The notes beneath the pieces were generated by a model. It ran no database searches. It saw nothing but the letters and a program-made list of their open reading frames with translations, and was not told where the DNA came from. From the NCBI RefSeq assembly GCF_907164845.1, contig NZ_OU015430.1, positions 2,625,001 to 2,689,000 of the forward strand: a stretch of 64,000 nucleotides of DNA, given 5' to 3'. Origin of the DNA: Lysobacter luteus. GTDB taxonomy: Bacteria > Pseudomonadota > Gammaproteobacteria > Xanthomonadales > Xanthomonadaceae. Made by a program: the position numbers and the translations under genes. This document shows, piece by piece, positions 7,485 to 15,902 of this stretch (within the stretch, counting starts at the first letter, position 1; the number at the start of each line of letters is the position of its first letter).

Positions 7485-9851
7485 TCAGAACGGCAGGTCG
7501 AGGTCGGGGCGGAGCGCGAGCAGCTGCTCGCGGAACGTCGCCTTGATCCGCGCCATTGCCTCGTTGTTGTCGGCGTCGAACCGCATCACCAGCACCGGCG
7601 TGGTGTTGGACGCGCGAACCAGTCCCCAGCCGTCCGGCCAGTCGACCCGCAGGCCGTCGATCGTCGACAGTCGCGCGTCCTGGAACTGCGCGGCGGCGAC
7701 GAACCGTTCGACGAACGCGTGCGGGTTGCCGTCCGGCGCATCGACCTTGATCTCGGCGGTGGCGATGCCGTCGGGCAGCGCGTCGAGCACGTCGCTCGGA
7801 CGCCCGGGCTGGGCGGCAAGGATCTCCAGCAGGCGCGCGGCGGAATAGATGCCGTCGTCGAAGCCGTACCAGCGCTCGCCGAAGAAGAAGTGGCCACTCA
7901 TCTCGCCGGCCAGCTCGGCGCCGGTCTCGCGCATCTTGGCCTTGATCAGCGAGTGGCCGGTCTTCCACATCAGCGGGCTGCCGCCGTGGCGCAGGATGTA
8001 GCCCGGCAGGCGGCCGGTGCACTTCACGTCGAAGATGATCTGCGCGCCCGGGTTGCGCTCCAGCACGTCGGCGGCGAACAGCATCAGCAGACGGTCGGGG
8101 AAGATGTTGTGGCCGTCGCGTGTGACCACGCCGAGGCGGTCGCCGTCGCCGTCGAAGGCGATGCCCAGGTCGGCGTCGAGCCGGTCGACCATCTTCACCA
8201 GGTCGGCCAGGTTGTGCGGCTCGCTCGGGTCGGGGTGGTGGTTGGGGAAGGTGCCGTCGATGTCGCAGTACAGCGGCACGACCTCGGCGCCGATGGCCTC
8301 CAGCACCTTCGGACCGAGTTCGCCGGCGACGCCGTTGCCGGCGTCGACCACCACCTTCAGCGGGCGGTCGATCTGGATGTCGGAGGCGACCCGCTGGACG
8401 TAGTCGTCATCGATCTCGCGGGTCTCCAGCCGGCCCGGCGCGGGCGCATTGTGCAGGCGGCCGTCGGCAATGCGGGCGTACAGGTCGGTGATCGCGTCGC
8501 CCGACAGCGTCTCGCCGCCGACCACGATCTTGAAGCCGTTGTAGTCCGGCGGGTTGTGGCTGCCGGTGACCGACACGCACGAGCCGGCCTGCAGCTGGTA
8601 GGCGCCGAAATACACCAGCGGCGTCGGCGCGAGGCCGATGTCGATGACGTTGCGGCCGGCCTTGCGCAGGCCGGTGACCAGGCCGCCGGCCATCTCCGGG
8701 CCCGACAGGCGACCATCCCGGCCCACCACGATGTCCTGCAGCCCCTTGTCCTGCATCAGCGAGCCGATCGCCTGGCCGATCAGCTCAGCCACCTGCGGCG
8801 AGAGATCGCGTCCGACCACGCCGCGGATGTCATAGGCGCGGAAGATGCCGGGTTCGATCTGGACGCCCGGCGTCGAGGCGGTGTCGGTAGGCGTGGCAAC
8901 AACGGGGGCGGCAGCGTCGGTCATGGGCACCTGGTCGGGGTCGGCGGAGGCGTCGCCGGCAGCGGCCGGCGTCGGGAACGGTATGCCCTCGTCGGTGTCG
9001 GCGCCGTCATCGGCCGAGCGGCGCACCAGCAGGTGCGGCGCCCGCCACGCGACCACCGCGAGCAGCGCCAGCAATGCGAGCACCGCGGCGACGACGAGGC
9101 AACCGACCGCGTCCAGCCCGAACGGCGCACCGGCCACGCCGGGGACGGCGGCGGCCACGCGCAGGTCGCTGTCGGGGACCGGCTTGGCCAGTACCTCGGC
9201 ACCGCCGGACAGGCTGGCATCGCCGCGCTCGACCACGCTGTAGCCGCCCTGGCGGACCGCCAGGTAGGTGTCGGCGGGCACCGCCGCGGTGGTCAGCGGG
9301 CCGGTGACGCGCTTGAGGTCGAGCATCACCAGCGCGACCGCGACCACGCTGTCGGCCTCTCTCACCGGCGCGGCGAGCGCCAGCCGCGGGCCGCTTGCGG
9401 TGTCGACCACGCGCGCCACCGTTGCGTCGCTGGCCACGGCGGCCTCCAGCACGCCCAGGCGGCCGAACCCGCCCTCCGGGAGCGCGGCGTAGGCGCTGTC
9501 GAGCGTGGGCGCGAGCACCGTGCCGTCGCTGGCGCCTGGCCAGCCGTCGGACAGCAATGCACCGGCACGGGCGAAATCACCCCCGGCAATGGCCGCGCGC
9601 AGGACCGGGTTGGCCAGTTGCTGGTCGAAGCGCTGCCGCTCCGCAGTGAGCGAATCGCCGATCGCCTTGAGCGCGCCATCGCGCGACTGCTGGATCGCGT
9701 CGCGGCGCGTGCCGTCCTGGTACTGCTGCCAGCCGCTCCAGCTGAACCACAGTGCGAGCAGCGCGCAGACCACGGCGAGCAACGGCAGCAGCGGTGCAAT
9801 GCTGGCCATCGAGAGCTGAGGCCGTTCCATCTTCATGTCGATCATTTCCAC
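7485..9851 (-). CDS. Membrane-anchored phosphomannomutase/phosphoglucomutase
   Basis: Interconverts mannose-6-P/mannose-1-P and glucose-6-P/glucose-1-P for LPS and exopolysaccharide precursors. The C-terminal part (about residues 330-788) is a complete alpha-phosphohexomutase. It has the entry strand GIFRAYDIRGVVG, phosphoserine loop TGSHNPPDYNG (Ser431), metal loop DGDGDR, sugar-binding GEMSGH and a C-terminal phosphate-binding domain. The N-terminal 330 residues are an extra module: a membrane segment at about 17-38, an extracytoplasmic-looking domain at about 40-243, a second membrane segment at about 248-270 and an Asp/Ala/Pro-rich linker. Similar N-terminal extensions exist on AlgC-type enzymes. 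The start is GTG 9851; ATGs at 9845 and 9836 are alternatives. Upstream lie dut and coaBC on the same strand. Confidence 0.9.
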   Translation of the reverse strand: MEMIDMKMERPQLSMASIAPLLPLLAVVCALLALWFSWSGWQQYQDGTRRDAIQQSRDGALKAIGDSLTAERQRFDQQLANPVLRAAIAGGDFARAGALLSDGWPGASDGTVLAPTLDSAYAALPEGGFGRLGVLEAAVASDATVARVVDTASGPRLALAAPVREADSVVAVALVMLDLKRVTGPLTTAAVPADTYLAVRQGGYSVVERGDASLSGGAEVLAKPVPDSDLRVAAAVPGVAGAPFGLDAVGCLVVAAVLALLALLAVVAWRAPHLLVRRSADDGADTDEGIPFPTPAAAGDASADPDQVPMTDAAAPVVATPTDTASTPGVQIEPGIFRAYDIRGVVGRDLSPQVAELIGQAIGSLMQDKGLQDIVVGRDGRLSGPEMAGGLVTGLRKAGRNVIDIGLAPTPLVYFGAYQLQAGSCVSVTGSHNPPDYNGFKIVVGGETLSGDAITDLYARIADGRLHNAPAPGRLETREIDDDYVQRVASDIQIDRPLKVVVDAGNGVAGELGPKVLEAIGAEVVPLYCDIDGTFPNHHPDPSEPHNLADLVKMVDRLDADLGIAFDGDGDRLGVVTRDGHNIFPDRLLMLFAADVLERNPGAQIIFDVKCTGRLPGYILRHGGSPLMWKTGHSLIKAKMRETGAELAGEMSGHFFFGERWYGFDDGIYSAARLLEILAAQPGRPSDVLDALPDGIATAEIKVDAPDGNPHAFVERFVAAAQFQDARLSTIDGLRVDWPDGWGLVRASNTTPVLVMRFDADNNEAMARIKATFREQLLALRPDLDLPF

Positions 9852-9901
9852 ATCCCCTGCTTGCCGCGTGGCGTGGCGCGTATGCGCCCGCCGTCATGTC
9901 T

Positions 9902-10360
9902 TCAACGCACGCCGGTATGGCCGAATCCGCCAGCCCCGCGTGCGCTCTCCTCGAATGTCTCCACCACCTGCAGCCGCGCCCGCACGATCGGCAGCACGAC
10001 GAGCTGGGCGATGCGATCCCCCGGCTGCATCGTAAAAGCCTCCTTGCCGCGATTCCACACGCTGATCATCAACGGCCCCTGGTAGTCGGCGTCGATCAAG
10101 CCGGTGCCGTTGCCGAGCACGATGCCGTGCTTGTGGCCGAGCCCGGACCGCGGCAGCACCACCGCGCAAAGGCCCGGGTCGCCCAGGTGCATCGCCAGGC
10201 CTGACGGCACGAGCGCGGTGTCACCGGGCTCGAGCACCAGGGCGTCGTCGAGCGCGGCGCGCAGGTCCAGGCCGGCGCTTGCAGCGGTGGCGTACTCGGG
10301 CAACGGCCATTCGGTGCCGAAGCGGGGGTCGAGGATCCTGATTTCGAGCGTGTGGTGCAT
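9902..10360 (-). CDS. dut: dUTP diphosphatase
   Basis: Hydrolyses dUTP to dUMP and pyrophosphate, preventing uracil incorporation and supplying dTMP synthesis. The 152 residues carry the family motifs in order: ASAGLDLRA (motif 1), [19 protein letters not shown] (2 and 3, with the GLID active-site loop after them), [19 protein letters not shown] (4) and a Gly-rich GAGGFGHTG tail (5) that closes over the nucleotide. It lies 38 bases downstream of coaB and 50 bases upstream of the phosphohexomutase, all on the reverse strand, and is probably in one operon with them. Confidence 0.96.
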   Translation of the reverse strand: MHHTLEIRILDPRFGTEWPLPEYATAASAGLDLRAALDDALVLEPGDTALVPSGLAMHLGDPGLCAVVLPRSGLGHKHGIVLGNGTGLIDADYQGPLMISVWNRGKEAFTMQPGDRIAQLVVLPIVRARLQVVETFEESARGAGGFGHTGVR

Positions 10361-10398
10361 GCGGTTTCCGGCTGGATGGGCGGGCGGGCGGCGGGCGG

Positions 10399-11064
10399 TC
10401 AGCGCGCGGGCAGGCGCTGGGCGACGATGTCGAGCAACGCGACGGCGAGATCGGTCTTGCTTGCCGGCCCGAGCTCGACCCGCAGGCCGTGGCCGAGCAC
10501 GAGCAGGGCATTGTCGTCACTCTCGAACCCGCTGCCCTCCACGCCGACGCGGTTGGCGCAGACCAGGTCCAGGCGCTTGCCCTCCAGCTTGGCGCGCGCA
10601 TTGGCTTCGACGTCACCGGTCTCGGCGGCGAAACCGACGACCAGCGCCGGGCGCGCCTCGCTGCCCGCCACGTCGGCAAGGATGTCGGCGGTGCGCACCA
10701 GTTGCAGCACCAGGCCGTCCTCGCCAGGACGCTTCTTGATCTTTTCCGCGGCGACGGTCGCCGGGGTGAAGTCGGCGACCGCGGCGGCGCCGATGAAGAT
10801 GTCCGCCGGCAGTGCGGCCATTACCGCGGAATGCATCTGCGCCGCCGAGCGCACGTCGACGCGCTCGACCCCCTCCGGCGTCCCCAGCGCGACCGGGCCG
10901 GCGACCAGCGTCGTGCGGGCGCCGCGGGCGGCGGCCGCGGCCGCGATCGCGAACCCCATCTTGCCGCTGCTGCGGTTGCCGAGGAACCGGACCGGGTCGA
11001 GGTCCTCGAAGGTCGGGCCTGCGCTGACCACGACCCGGCGCCCGGCAAGCCCGTCGGTGTTCAA
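10399..11064 (-). CDS. coaB: Phosphopantothenate-cysteine ligase (CoaB half, separate frame)
   Basis: Joins 4'-phosphopantothenate to cysteine in coenzyme A synthesis. In most bacteria this is the C-terminal half of a fused CoaBC protein; here it is in a different frame from CoaC. The 221-residue frame begins at TTG 11062-11064, overlapping the coaC stop as TTGA, and runs [20 protein letters not shown]. It has the nucleotide-binding [29 protein letters not shown], the KIKK motif and FAAETGD. The domain is intact to its stop, so it is not degraded. Either the two halves are made separately with coupled reinitiation, or a one-base error or natural indel lies in the linker. Confidence 0.88.
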   Translation of the reverse strand: MNTDGLAGRRVVVSAGPTFEDLDPVRFLGNRSSGKMGFAIAAAAAARGARTTLVAGPVALGTPEGVERVDVRSAAQMHSAVMAALPADIFIGAAAVADFTPATVAAEKIKKRPGEDGLVLQLVRTADILADVAGSEARPALVVGFAAETGDVEANARAKLEGKRLDLVCANRVGVEGSGFESDDNALLVLGHGLRVELGPASKTDLAVALLDIVAQRLPAR

Positions 11065-11609
11065 GCCGATGCCCGCGCCAGCGCGGCGACGATCGCCTCG
11101 GGTTCCATCATCCGGCCCTCGCCGACCTCGCCGCATGCCTGTCCACCCGAGTCGGGCCCGAGCAGCAGCGCGCCGCGCGCGCGCAGGGTCTCGACATTGG
11201 CCTGGGTTGCCGGGTGGGCCCACATCAGCCGGTTCATCGCCGGGGCGAGCGCGAGCGGTGCGTCGGTGGCCAGGCACAGGGTGCTGACCAGGTCGTCGGC
11301 CAGCCCGTGGGCCAGGCGCGCGATGGTGTTGGCGCTGGCCGGCGCGATGACGATGCGGTCCGGCCAGCGGGCCAGCTCGATATGGCCCATCGCCGCTTCG
11401 GCCGCGGCATCCCACAGCGAGGTCCGTACCGGGCGGCCCGACAGCGCCTGGAAGGTGGTGGCGGTGACGAACCGCTCGGCGTTGGCGGTCATCGCCACCT
11501 GCACCACCGCGCCCGCATCGGCCAGCCGGCGCACCAGCGCGGCGGCCTTGTAGGCGGCGACGCCGCCACACACGCACAGCAGGATCTTCTGGTCTTGCAA
11601 CAGGTCCAC
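11061..11609 (-). CDS. coaC: Phosphopantothenoylcysteine decarboxylase (CoaC half, separate frame)
   Basis: Flavoprotein that decarboxylates phosphopantothenoylcysteine to phosphopantetheine. It has 182 residues. Signature parts are the N-terminal [17 protein letters not shown], the active-site His in GHIELARW, the PAMNRLMW motif and the catalytic cysteine in [11 protein letters not shown]. It stops at TGA 11061-11063, just after the segment [16 protein letters not shown], exactly where a fused protein would continue into the CoaB linker. The TGA overlaps a TTG that opens the coaB frame. Divergent from radC. Confidence 0.9.
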   Translation of the reverse strand: MDLLQDQKILLCVCGGVAAYKAAALVRRLADAGAVVQVAMTANAERFVTATTFQALSGRPVRTSLWDAAAEAAMGHIELARWPDRIVIAPASANTIARLAHGLADDLVSTLCLATDAPLALAPAMNRLMWAHPATQANVETLRARGALLLGPDSGGQACGEVGEGRMMEPEAIVAALARASA

Positions 11610-11706
11610 GCGGGCAAATTCCTACCGCCGAAGCGGCGCCCAGCTTACCCGAAGCCGTGTAGCGGCCCGATGGCCGGCGGCGGCCGCATTGGCGACCCTG
11701 ACGGCC

Positions 11707-12381
11707 ATGCATATCCGTGACTGGCCGGCCGACGAGCGCCCCCGTGAGAAGCTGCTTGCGCGCGGCGCGGGTGCATTGTCGGATGCCGAGCTGCTGGCGA
11801 TCTTCCTCGGTTCCGGACTGCGCGGTCGCGACGCCGTTGGTACCGCACGCGAGCTGCTGCAGGCGCACGGCCCGTTGCGGCGGCTGCTCGACCTGCCACC
11901 GGCCGCGCTGGCCAAGCTGCCCGGGTTGGGGCCCGCGCGCTCGTGCTCGCTGGCGGCGGCACTCGAGCTCGGCCAGCGCCACCTGTCGGCCGACCTCGAG
12001 CGCGGCGCCGCACTCAGCGACCCGCAGGCGGCCGGCCGCTATTTCGCGCAGCGGCTGCGCGGGCTGCCGCACGAGGTGTTCGCAGTGCTGTTCCTGGACA
12101 ACCGACACCGCGCGATAGCGTTCGAGGAGCTGTTCCGCGGGACCCTGGACGGCACCGAAGTGCATCCGCGCGAGGTGGTGCGGCGGGCGTTTGCGCACAA
12201 CGCGGCCGCGCTGATCGTCGGCCACAACCATCCAAGCGGAAACCGCGAACCCAGCGCCGCCGACCGCGCGGTGACCGCACGGCTCAAGCAGGCGCTGGCG
12301 CTGGTCGACCTGAGGTTGCTGGACCATTTCGTGATCGCCGACGGCCCACCGGTGTCGCTGGCGGCGCGCGGGTGGGTCTGA
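11707..12381 (+). CDS. radC: RadC/JAB-domain protein
   Basis: Family long labelled DNA-repair RadC; the biochemical role is still unclear. 224 residues from ATG 11707 ([17 protein letters not shown], the conserved N-terminus; a TTG at 11689 in the same frame is less likely). The N-terminal half contains a helix-hairpin-helix ([12 protein letters not shown]). The C-terminal half has a complete JAMM metal-binding motif, [14 protein letters not shown] with an upstream Glu in EVHPREVV, suggesting metal-dependent hydrolase chemistry. It is divergent from coaCB, the usual arrangement in gammaproteobacteria. Confidence 0.92.
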   Translation: MHIRDWPADERPREKLLARGAGALSDAELLAIFLGSGLRGRDAVGTARELLQAHGPLRRLLDLPPAALAKLPGLGPARSCSLAAALELGQRHLSADLERGAALSDPQAAGRYFAQRLRGLPHEVFAVLFLDNRHRAIAFEELFRGTLDGTEVHPREVVRRAFAHNAAALIVGHNHPSGNREPSAADRAVTARLKQALALVDLRLLDHFVIADGPPVSLAARGWV

Positions 12382-12410
12382 ACCGCCCGGCAGCCCGCGC
12401 CGTGGCGGGG

Positions 12411-12416
12411 TAAAAT
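12411..12416 (+). promoter_or_regulatory. Candidate -10 element of argS
   Basis: TAAAAT followed by GCCCGG, 31 bases upstream of the argS GTG and 29 bases after the radC stop. No clear -35. Confidence 0.4.
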
Positions 12417-12447
12417 GCCCGGTTCCGCTGAACCACCCAGGATTCCC

Positions 12448-14136
12448 GTGAAAGCCTCCATCCGCGCGCTGGTCGCGCAGGCCGTCGACGCGCTGCGCGC
12501 GAACGGCACCGTCCCGACCGACCTCGAACTGCCCGACTTCGTCATCGAGCGGCCGAAGACCCGTGCACAGGGCGACTTCTCGACCAACGCCGCGATGCTG
12601 CTCGCCAAGCCGGCGCGGTCCAATCCGCGTGCGGTGGCCCAGGCGATCGTCGACGCGCTGCCGGCCAACGACGACATCGCCCGGGTCGAGATCGCCGGAC
12701 CGGGCTTCATCAACTTCCACGTGGCCGAGTCGGCTTGGCGCCGCCAGCTGGGCGATGTGTTCACCCAGGCCGAGGCCTACGGGCGCAACGCCTCCGGGCG
12801 CGGTCGCCGCGCCGGCGTCGAGTACGTGTCGGCCAACCCGACCGGGCCGCTGCACGTCGGCCACGGCCGCGCCGCGGTCATCGGCGACTGTATCGGCCGC
12901 GTGCTCGCCGCCAACGGCTGGGACGTCGCCCGCGAGTACTACTACAACGACGCCGGCGCGCAGATAAACAACCTGGCGATCTCGGTGCAGGCGCGCGCGC
13001 ACGGCCGCACGCCGGAGGATGCCGGCTGGCCCGAGGACGGCTACCGCGGCGACTACATCAAGGACGTCGCCCGCGCCTACCTGGACGGCGCCAGCGTCGA
13101 GGTCGACGGCCAGCACGTCACCGCCGCCGGCGACCCGGACGACATCGACGCGATCCGGCGCTTTGCCGTCGCCTGGCTGCGGCGCGAGCAGAACGCCGAC
13201 CTGGAGGCCTTCGGGGTCGGCTTCGACGTCTACTTCCTGGAGTCCTCGCTGTACACCGATGGCAAGGTCGAGGAGACGGTGCGCGAACTCGTCGCCCACG
13301 GCCACACCTACGAGGAGGGCGGCGCGCTGTGGCTGCGCAGCACCGACTTTGGTGACGACAAGGACCGCGTGATGCGCAAGTCCGACGGCAGCTACACCTA
13401 CTTCGTGCCGGACGTGGCCTACCACCTGAGCAAGTGGCAGCGCGGCTACGAGCGCGCCATCACCGAGCTGGGCGCCGACCACCACGGCTCGCTGGCACGG
13501 GTGAAGGCCGGGCTGCAGGCGCTCGACGCCGGCATCCCGCAGGGCTGGCCGGAGTACGTGCTGCACCAGATGGTGACGGTGATGCGCGGCGGCGAGGAAG
13601 TGAAGCTGTCCAAGCGCGCCGGCAGCTACCTGACCCTGCGCGACCTGATCGACGAGGCCGGCCGCGACGCCACCCGCTGGTTCCTGATCGCCCGCAAGCC
13701 CGACTCGCAGCTCACCTTCGACATCGACCTGGCCCGCAGCCAGTCGCTCGACAACCCGGTCTACTACGTGCAGGTCAGCCATGCGCGCATGTGCGGGCTG
13801 ATGCGCCAGCTGGCCGAGCGCGGCCTGGGCTACGACCGCGACGCCGGCCTCGCGCAACCGCTGGACCTGGACGATGCCGCCGCGCACGAGCTGGTCACCG
13901 CGATCCTGCGCTACCCGGACGTGGTCGAGGTGGCCGGCCGCGACCTCGAGCCGCACCAGCTGGCGGCATACCTGCTCGAACTGGCACAGACGTTCCAGAC
14001 GTACTACAACGACCACCAGTTCCTGGTCGACGACGATGCCACCCGGCACGCGCGGCTGGTGCTGGCGATGGCGACCCGCCAGGTGCTGGCGAACGGTCTT
14101 GATCTGCTGGGCGTGAGCGCCCCCGAGGTGATGTAA
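12448..14136 (+). CDS. argS: Arginyl-tRNA synthetase
   Basis: Class Ia synthetase that charges tRNA-Arg. 562 residues from GTG 12448, which is preceded by an AGGA-like site and gives the conserved N-terminus [13 protein letters not shown]; the frame is open 11 codons further upstream to an ATG inside the promoter region. Features: N-terminal Add-1 domain with [16 protein letters not shown], catalytic core with [14 protein letters not shown] (HIGH box HVGH), [13 protein letters not shown] motif ([14 protein letters not shown]), KLSKRAGSY as the KMSK counterpart, and a C-terminal DALR anticodon-binding domain ending near [13 protein letters not shown]. It is followed with no gap by the SPOR-domain gene, so they are probably co-transcribed. 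Confidence 0.96.
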   Translation: MKASIRALVAQAVDALRANGTVPTDLELPDFVIERPKTRAQGDFSTNAAMLLAKPARSNPRAVAQAIVDALPANDDIARVEIAGPGFINFHVAESAWRRQLGDVFTQAEAYGRNASGRGRRAGVEYVSANPTGPLHVGHGRAAVIGDCIGRVLAANGWDVAREYYYNDAGAQINNLAISVQARAHGRTPEDAGWPEDGYRGDYIKDVARAYLDGASVEVDGQHVTAAGDPDDIDAIRRFAVAWLRREQNADLEAFGVGFDVYFLESSLYTDGKVEETVRELVAHGHTYEEGGALWLRSTDFGDDKDRVMRKSDGSYTYFVPDVAYHLSKWQRGYERAITELGADHHGSLARVKAGLQALDAGIPQGWPEYVLHQMVTVMRGGEEVKLSKRAGSYLTLRDLIDEAGRDATRWFLIARKPDSQLTFDIDLARSQSLDNPVYYVQVSHARMCGLMRQLAERGLGYDRDAGLAQPLDLDDAAAHELVTAILRYPDVVEVAGRDLEPHQLAAYLLELAQTFQTYYNDHQFLVDDDATRHARLVLAMATRQVLANGLDLLGVSAPEVM

Positions 14137-14889
14137 GTGGCAGCACGACGCGGTAAATCCCAGGCTCGACGCAACGCCGGCAACGGCGGCCTGCCCGGCT
14201 GGGCGTGGATGGTGCTCGGCATCGTCCTGACGATTGTGGTGGTGCTGCTCGCACCGCGGGTGCTGAAGTCCGACGGCGACGGCTTCTTCCGGCCGCAGCC
14301 CAACCCCGACGCGCGCCCGGCGCCGGCCTCCAGTGCCGACGATGGCCTGGCCGATGCGACCGACGACGCGCAGCCCGCGCCTGCGGACGAGGGGCCGGAC
14401 TACGACTTCTACACCCTGCTGCCGGGCAAGGAAGTGCCGATCAGCGACGCCGAACTGGCGGCCACGGAGCGTGCGGAATCCGAGCGGCTTGCGGCGCGTG
14501 AGCGCGCGGCCGAGCAGGCCGCGGCCGACGCCGCCGACCGCGCGCTGCCGGCACCGGTGGTGCTCGACCCACCCGCGCAACCGTCAGCACCCGCCACGCC
14601 GGCTACGCCTGCGCGGCCGGTCTCCGGCACGGCCACGGCCGCCGGTGCCGGCGACGGGCGCCGCTACCTGCTGCAGGCGGGTGCGTTCCAGGCGTCCGGG
14701 CAGGCCGAGGAGCTGAAGGCACGCATCGCCCTGCTCGGCCTGGGTGCCCGGGTGGAGTCGGCACAGATCGACGGCAAGACCATCTATCGCGTGCGGATGG
14801 GGCCGTACGGCACCGCCAGCGACCTCGCCGACGCCAAGCGCGCGCTCGAGCGCGGCGGCCTGCCGGCGATGGCGATCGAGGTCAAGTAG
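14137..14889 (+). CDS. SPOR-domain inner-membrane protein
   Basis: Probable cell-division-associated protein that binds denuded septal peptidoglycan. 250 residues starting at a GTG directly abutting the argS TAA. Architecture: basic N-terminus (AARRGKSQARR), one membrane segment at about residues 21-42, a Pro/Ala/Asp-rich periplasmic linker with a Glu/Ala helical stretch, and a C-terminal SPOR domain at about 168-250. The domain contains YLLQAGAFQASGQAEELKAR and IYRVRMGPYGTASDLADAK. The organisation is that of FtsN-type proteins, but position next to argS and low linker similarity do not prove it is FtsN. Confidence 0.85.
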   Translation: MAARRGKSQARRNAGNGGLPGWAWMVLGIVLTIVVVLLAPRVLKSDGDGFFRPQPNPDARPAPASSADDGLADATDDAQPAPADEGPDYDFYTLLPGKEVPISDAELAATERAESERLAARERAAEQAAADAADRALPAPVVLDPPAQPSAPATPATPARPVSGTATAAGAGDGRRYLLQAGAFQASGQAEELKARIALLGLGARVESAQIDGKTIYRVRMGPYGTASDLADAKRALERGGLPAMAIEVK

Positions 14890-14916
14890 GCCCGCACGCG
14901 GGCCGTCTGGGTCGGC

Positions 14917-15786
14917 TCAGCCCGCCGGCGGGGCGGGACGGCGCTTGAGGGTGATCAGCGCCGAGGTGTCGGCGTCGCCGCGGCCGCGGTCGGCCAGTTC
15001 GGCGTAGTCGGCCAGCGCCTGCTCCAGTACCGGCGTACGCACGCCGGCCTCGCGTGCGACCGCCTGCACGATGCGCAGGTCCTTGAGCATGTGCGCGCTC
15101 TTGAACCCCGGGGTGAACTCGTCGCGCAGCATCGTCGCGCCGCGCTTGTCCAGGAACCAGTTGCCGGCCGCGCCGGCCATCAGCGTCGGCAGCAGGGTGT
15201 CGGCGTCCAGGCCGAGCGCCTCGCCCAGCGCGAGCCCCTCGCACACCGCTTCGTTGATGCCGGCCACCAGCACCTGGTTGACCGCCTTGGTGGCCTGTCC
15301 GCTGCCGGTCGGCCCCATGTGGCTGACGCGGGCGGCGTAGGCGTCCAGCACCGGCCCGACCTGCTCCAGCTGCCCGGCATCGCCGCCGGCCATCACCGAC
15401 AACCGCCCGTTGCGCGCGCCCTCGACGCCACCGGACACCGGCGCGTCGATGAAGCCGATGTCGTGGGTGGCCAGCATCGCCGCGGCGCGACGGGCGGTCT
15501 GCACCGACACGGTCGAGTGGTCCACCACCACCGCCCCGGCCTTGAGCACCTGGGCGAGTGCGGCCACGTTCTCCAGCACGTCCGCGTCGATTGACACGCA
15601 CAGCGCGACGACGTCGCAATCGGCGAAGTTGTCCGCCGACCGGGCCGAGCGGACCTTGAGCTCGCTCGCCAGCGCATCGGCCTTGGCTTGGGTGCGGTTG
15701 CCGACCACGGTCAGCAGGCCCCGTCCATGCAGGTGGCGCGCCATCGGTGCGCCCATCGCGCCAAGGCCAATCAATCCGACTTTCAC
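14917..15786 (-). CDS. NAD(P)-dependent beta-hydroxyacid dehydrogenase
   Basis: Member of the 3-hydroxyisobutyrate dehydrogenase / tartronate semialdehyde reductase family, 289 residues. The N-terminal Rossmann motif is GLIGLGAMGAPMARHL, the substrate-binding signature is DAPVSGGVEGARNG, and the catalytic lysine lies in GSGQATKAVNQVL. The exact substrate cannot be decided from sequence; succinic-semialdehyde or glyoxylate-type reductases are possible. It stands alone on the reverse strand, convergent with the SPOR gene, 116 bases downstream of speA. Confidence 0.85.
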   Translation of the reverse strand: MKVGLIGLGAMGAPMARHLHGRGLLTVVGNRTQAKADALASELKVRSARSADNFADCDVVALCVSIDADVLENVAALAQVLKAGAVVVDHSTVSVQTARRAAAMLATHDIGFIDAPVSGGVEGARNGRLSVMAGGDAGQLEQVGPVLDAYAARVSHMGPTGSGQATKAVNQVLVAGINEAVCEGLALGEALGLDADTLLPTLMAGAAGNWFLDKRGATMLRDEFTPGFKSAHMLKDLRIVQAVAREAGVRTPVLEQALADYAELADRGRGDADTSALITLKRRPAPPAG

Positions 15787-15902
15787 GGCTTCTCCTCCGG
15801 GTCGCCTGTGGCGACATGCGTGCCGGCACGGGCCGACATCGGTTGCAAACGTACAAACCCGCCCGGAACGGCGGGCGTTCCGGACGGGGCGTGCGACGCG
15901 CC

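Noticed and set aside
7719..10085. A 788-codon forward frame opposite the phosphohexomutase
   Set aside because: Antisense shadow of similar length to the real gene, with His/Val/Arg-biased composition and no domain.
10399..11609. coaBC as a pseudogene
   Set aside because: Both halves keep all catalytic motifs, the break is at the linker, and the enzyme is normally essential.
10399..14580. A 1393-codon open frame on the reverse strand
   Set aside because: Only its last 221 codons are real (coaB). The rest is antisense to argS and the SPOR gene, is Arg/Gly/Ala-rich and is kept open by high G+C.
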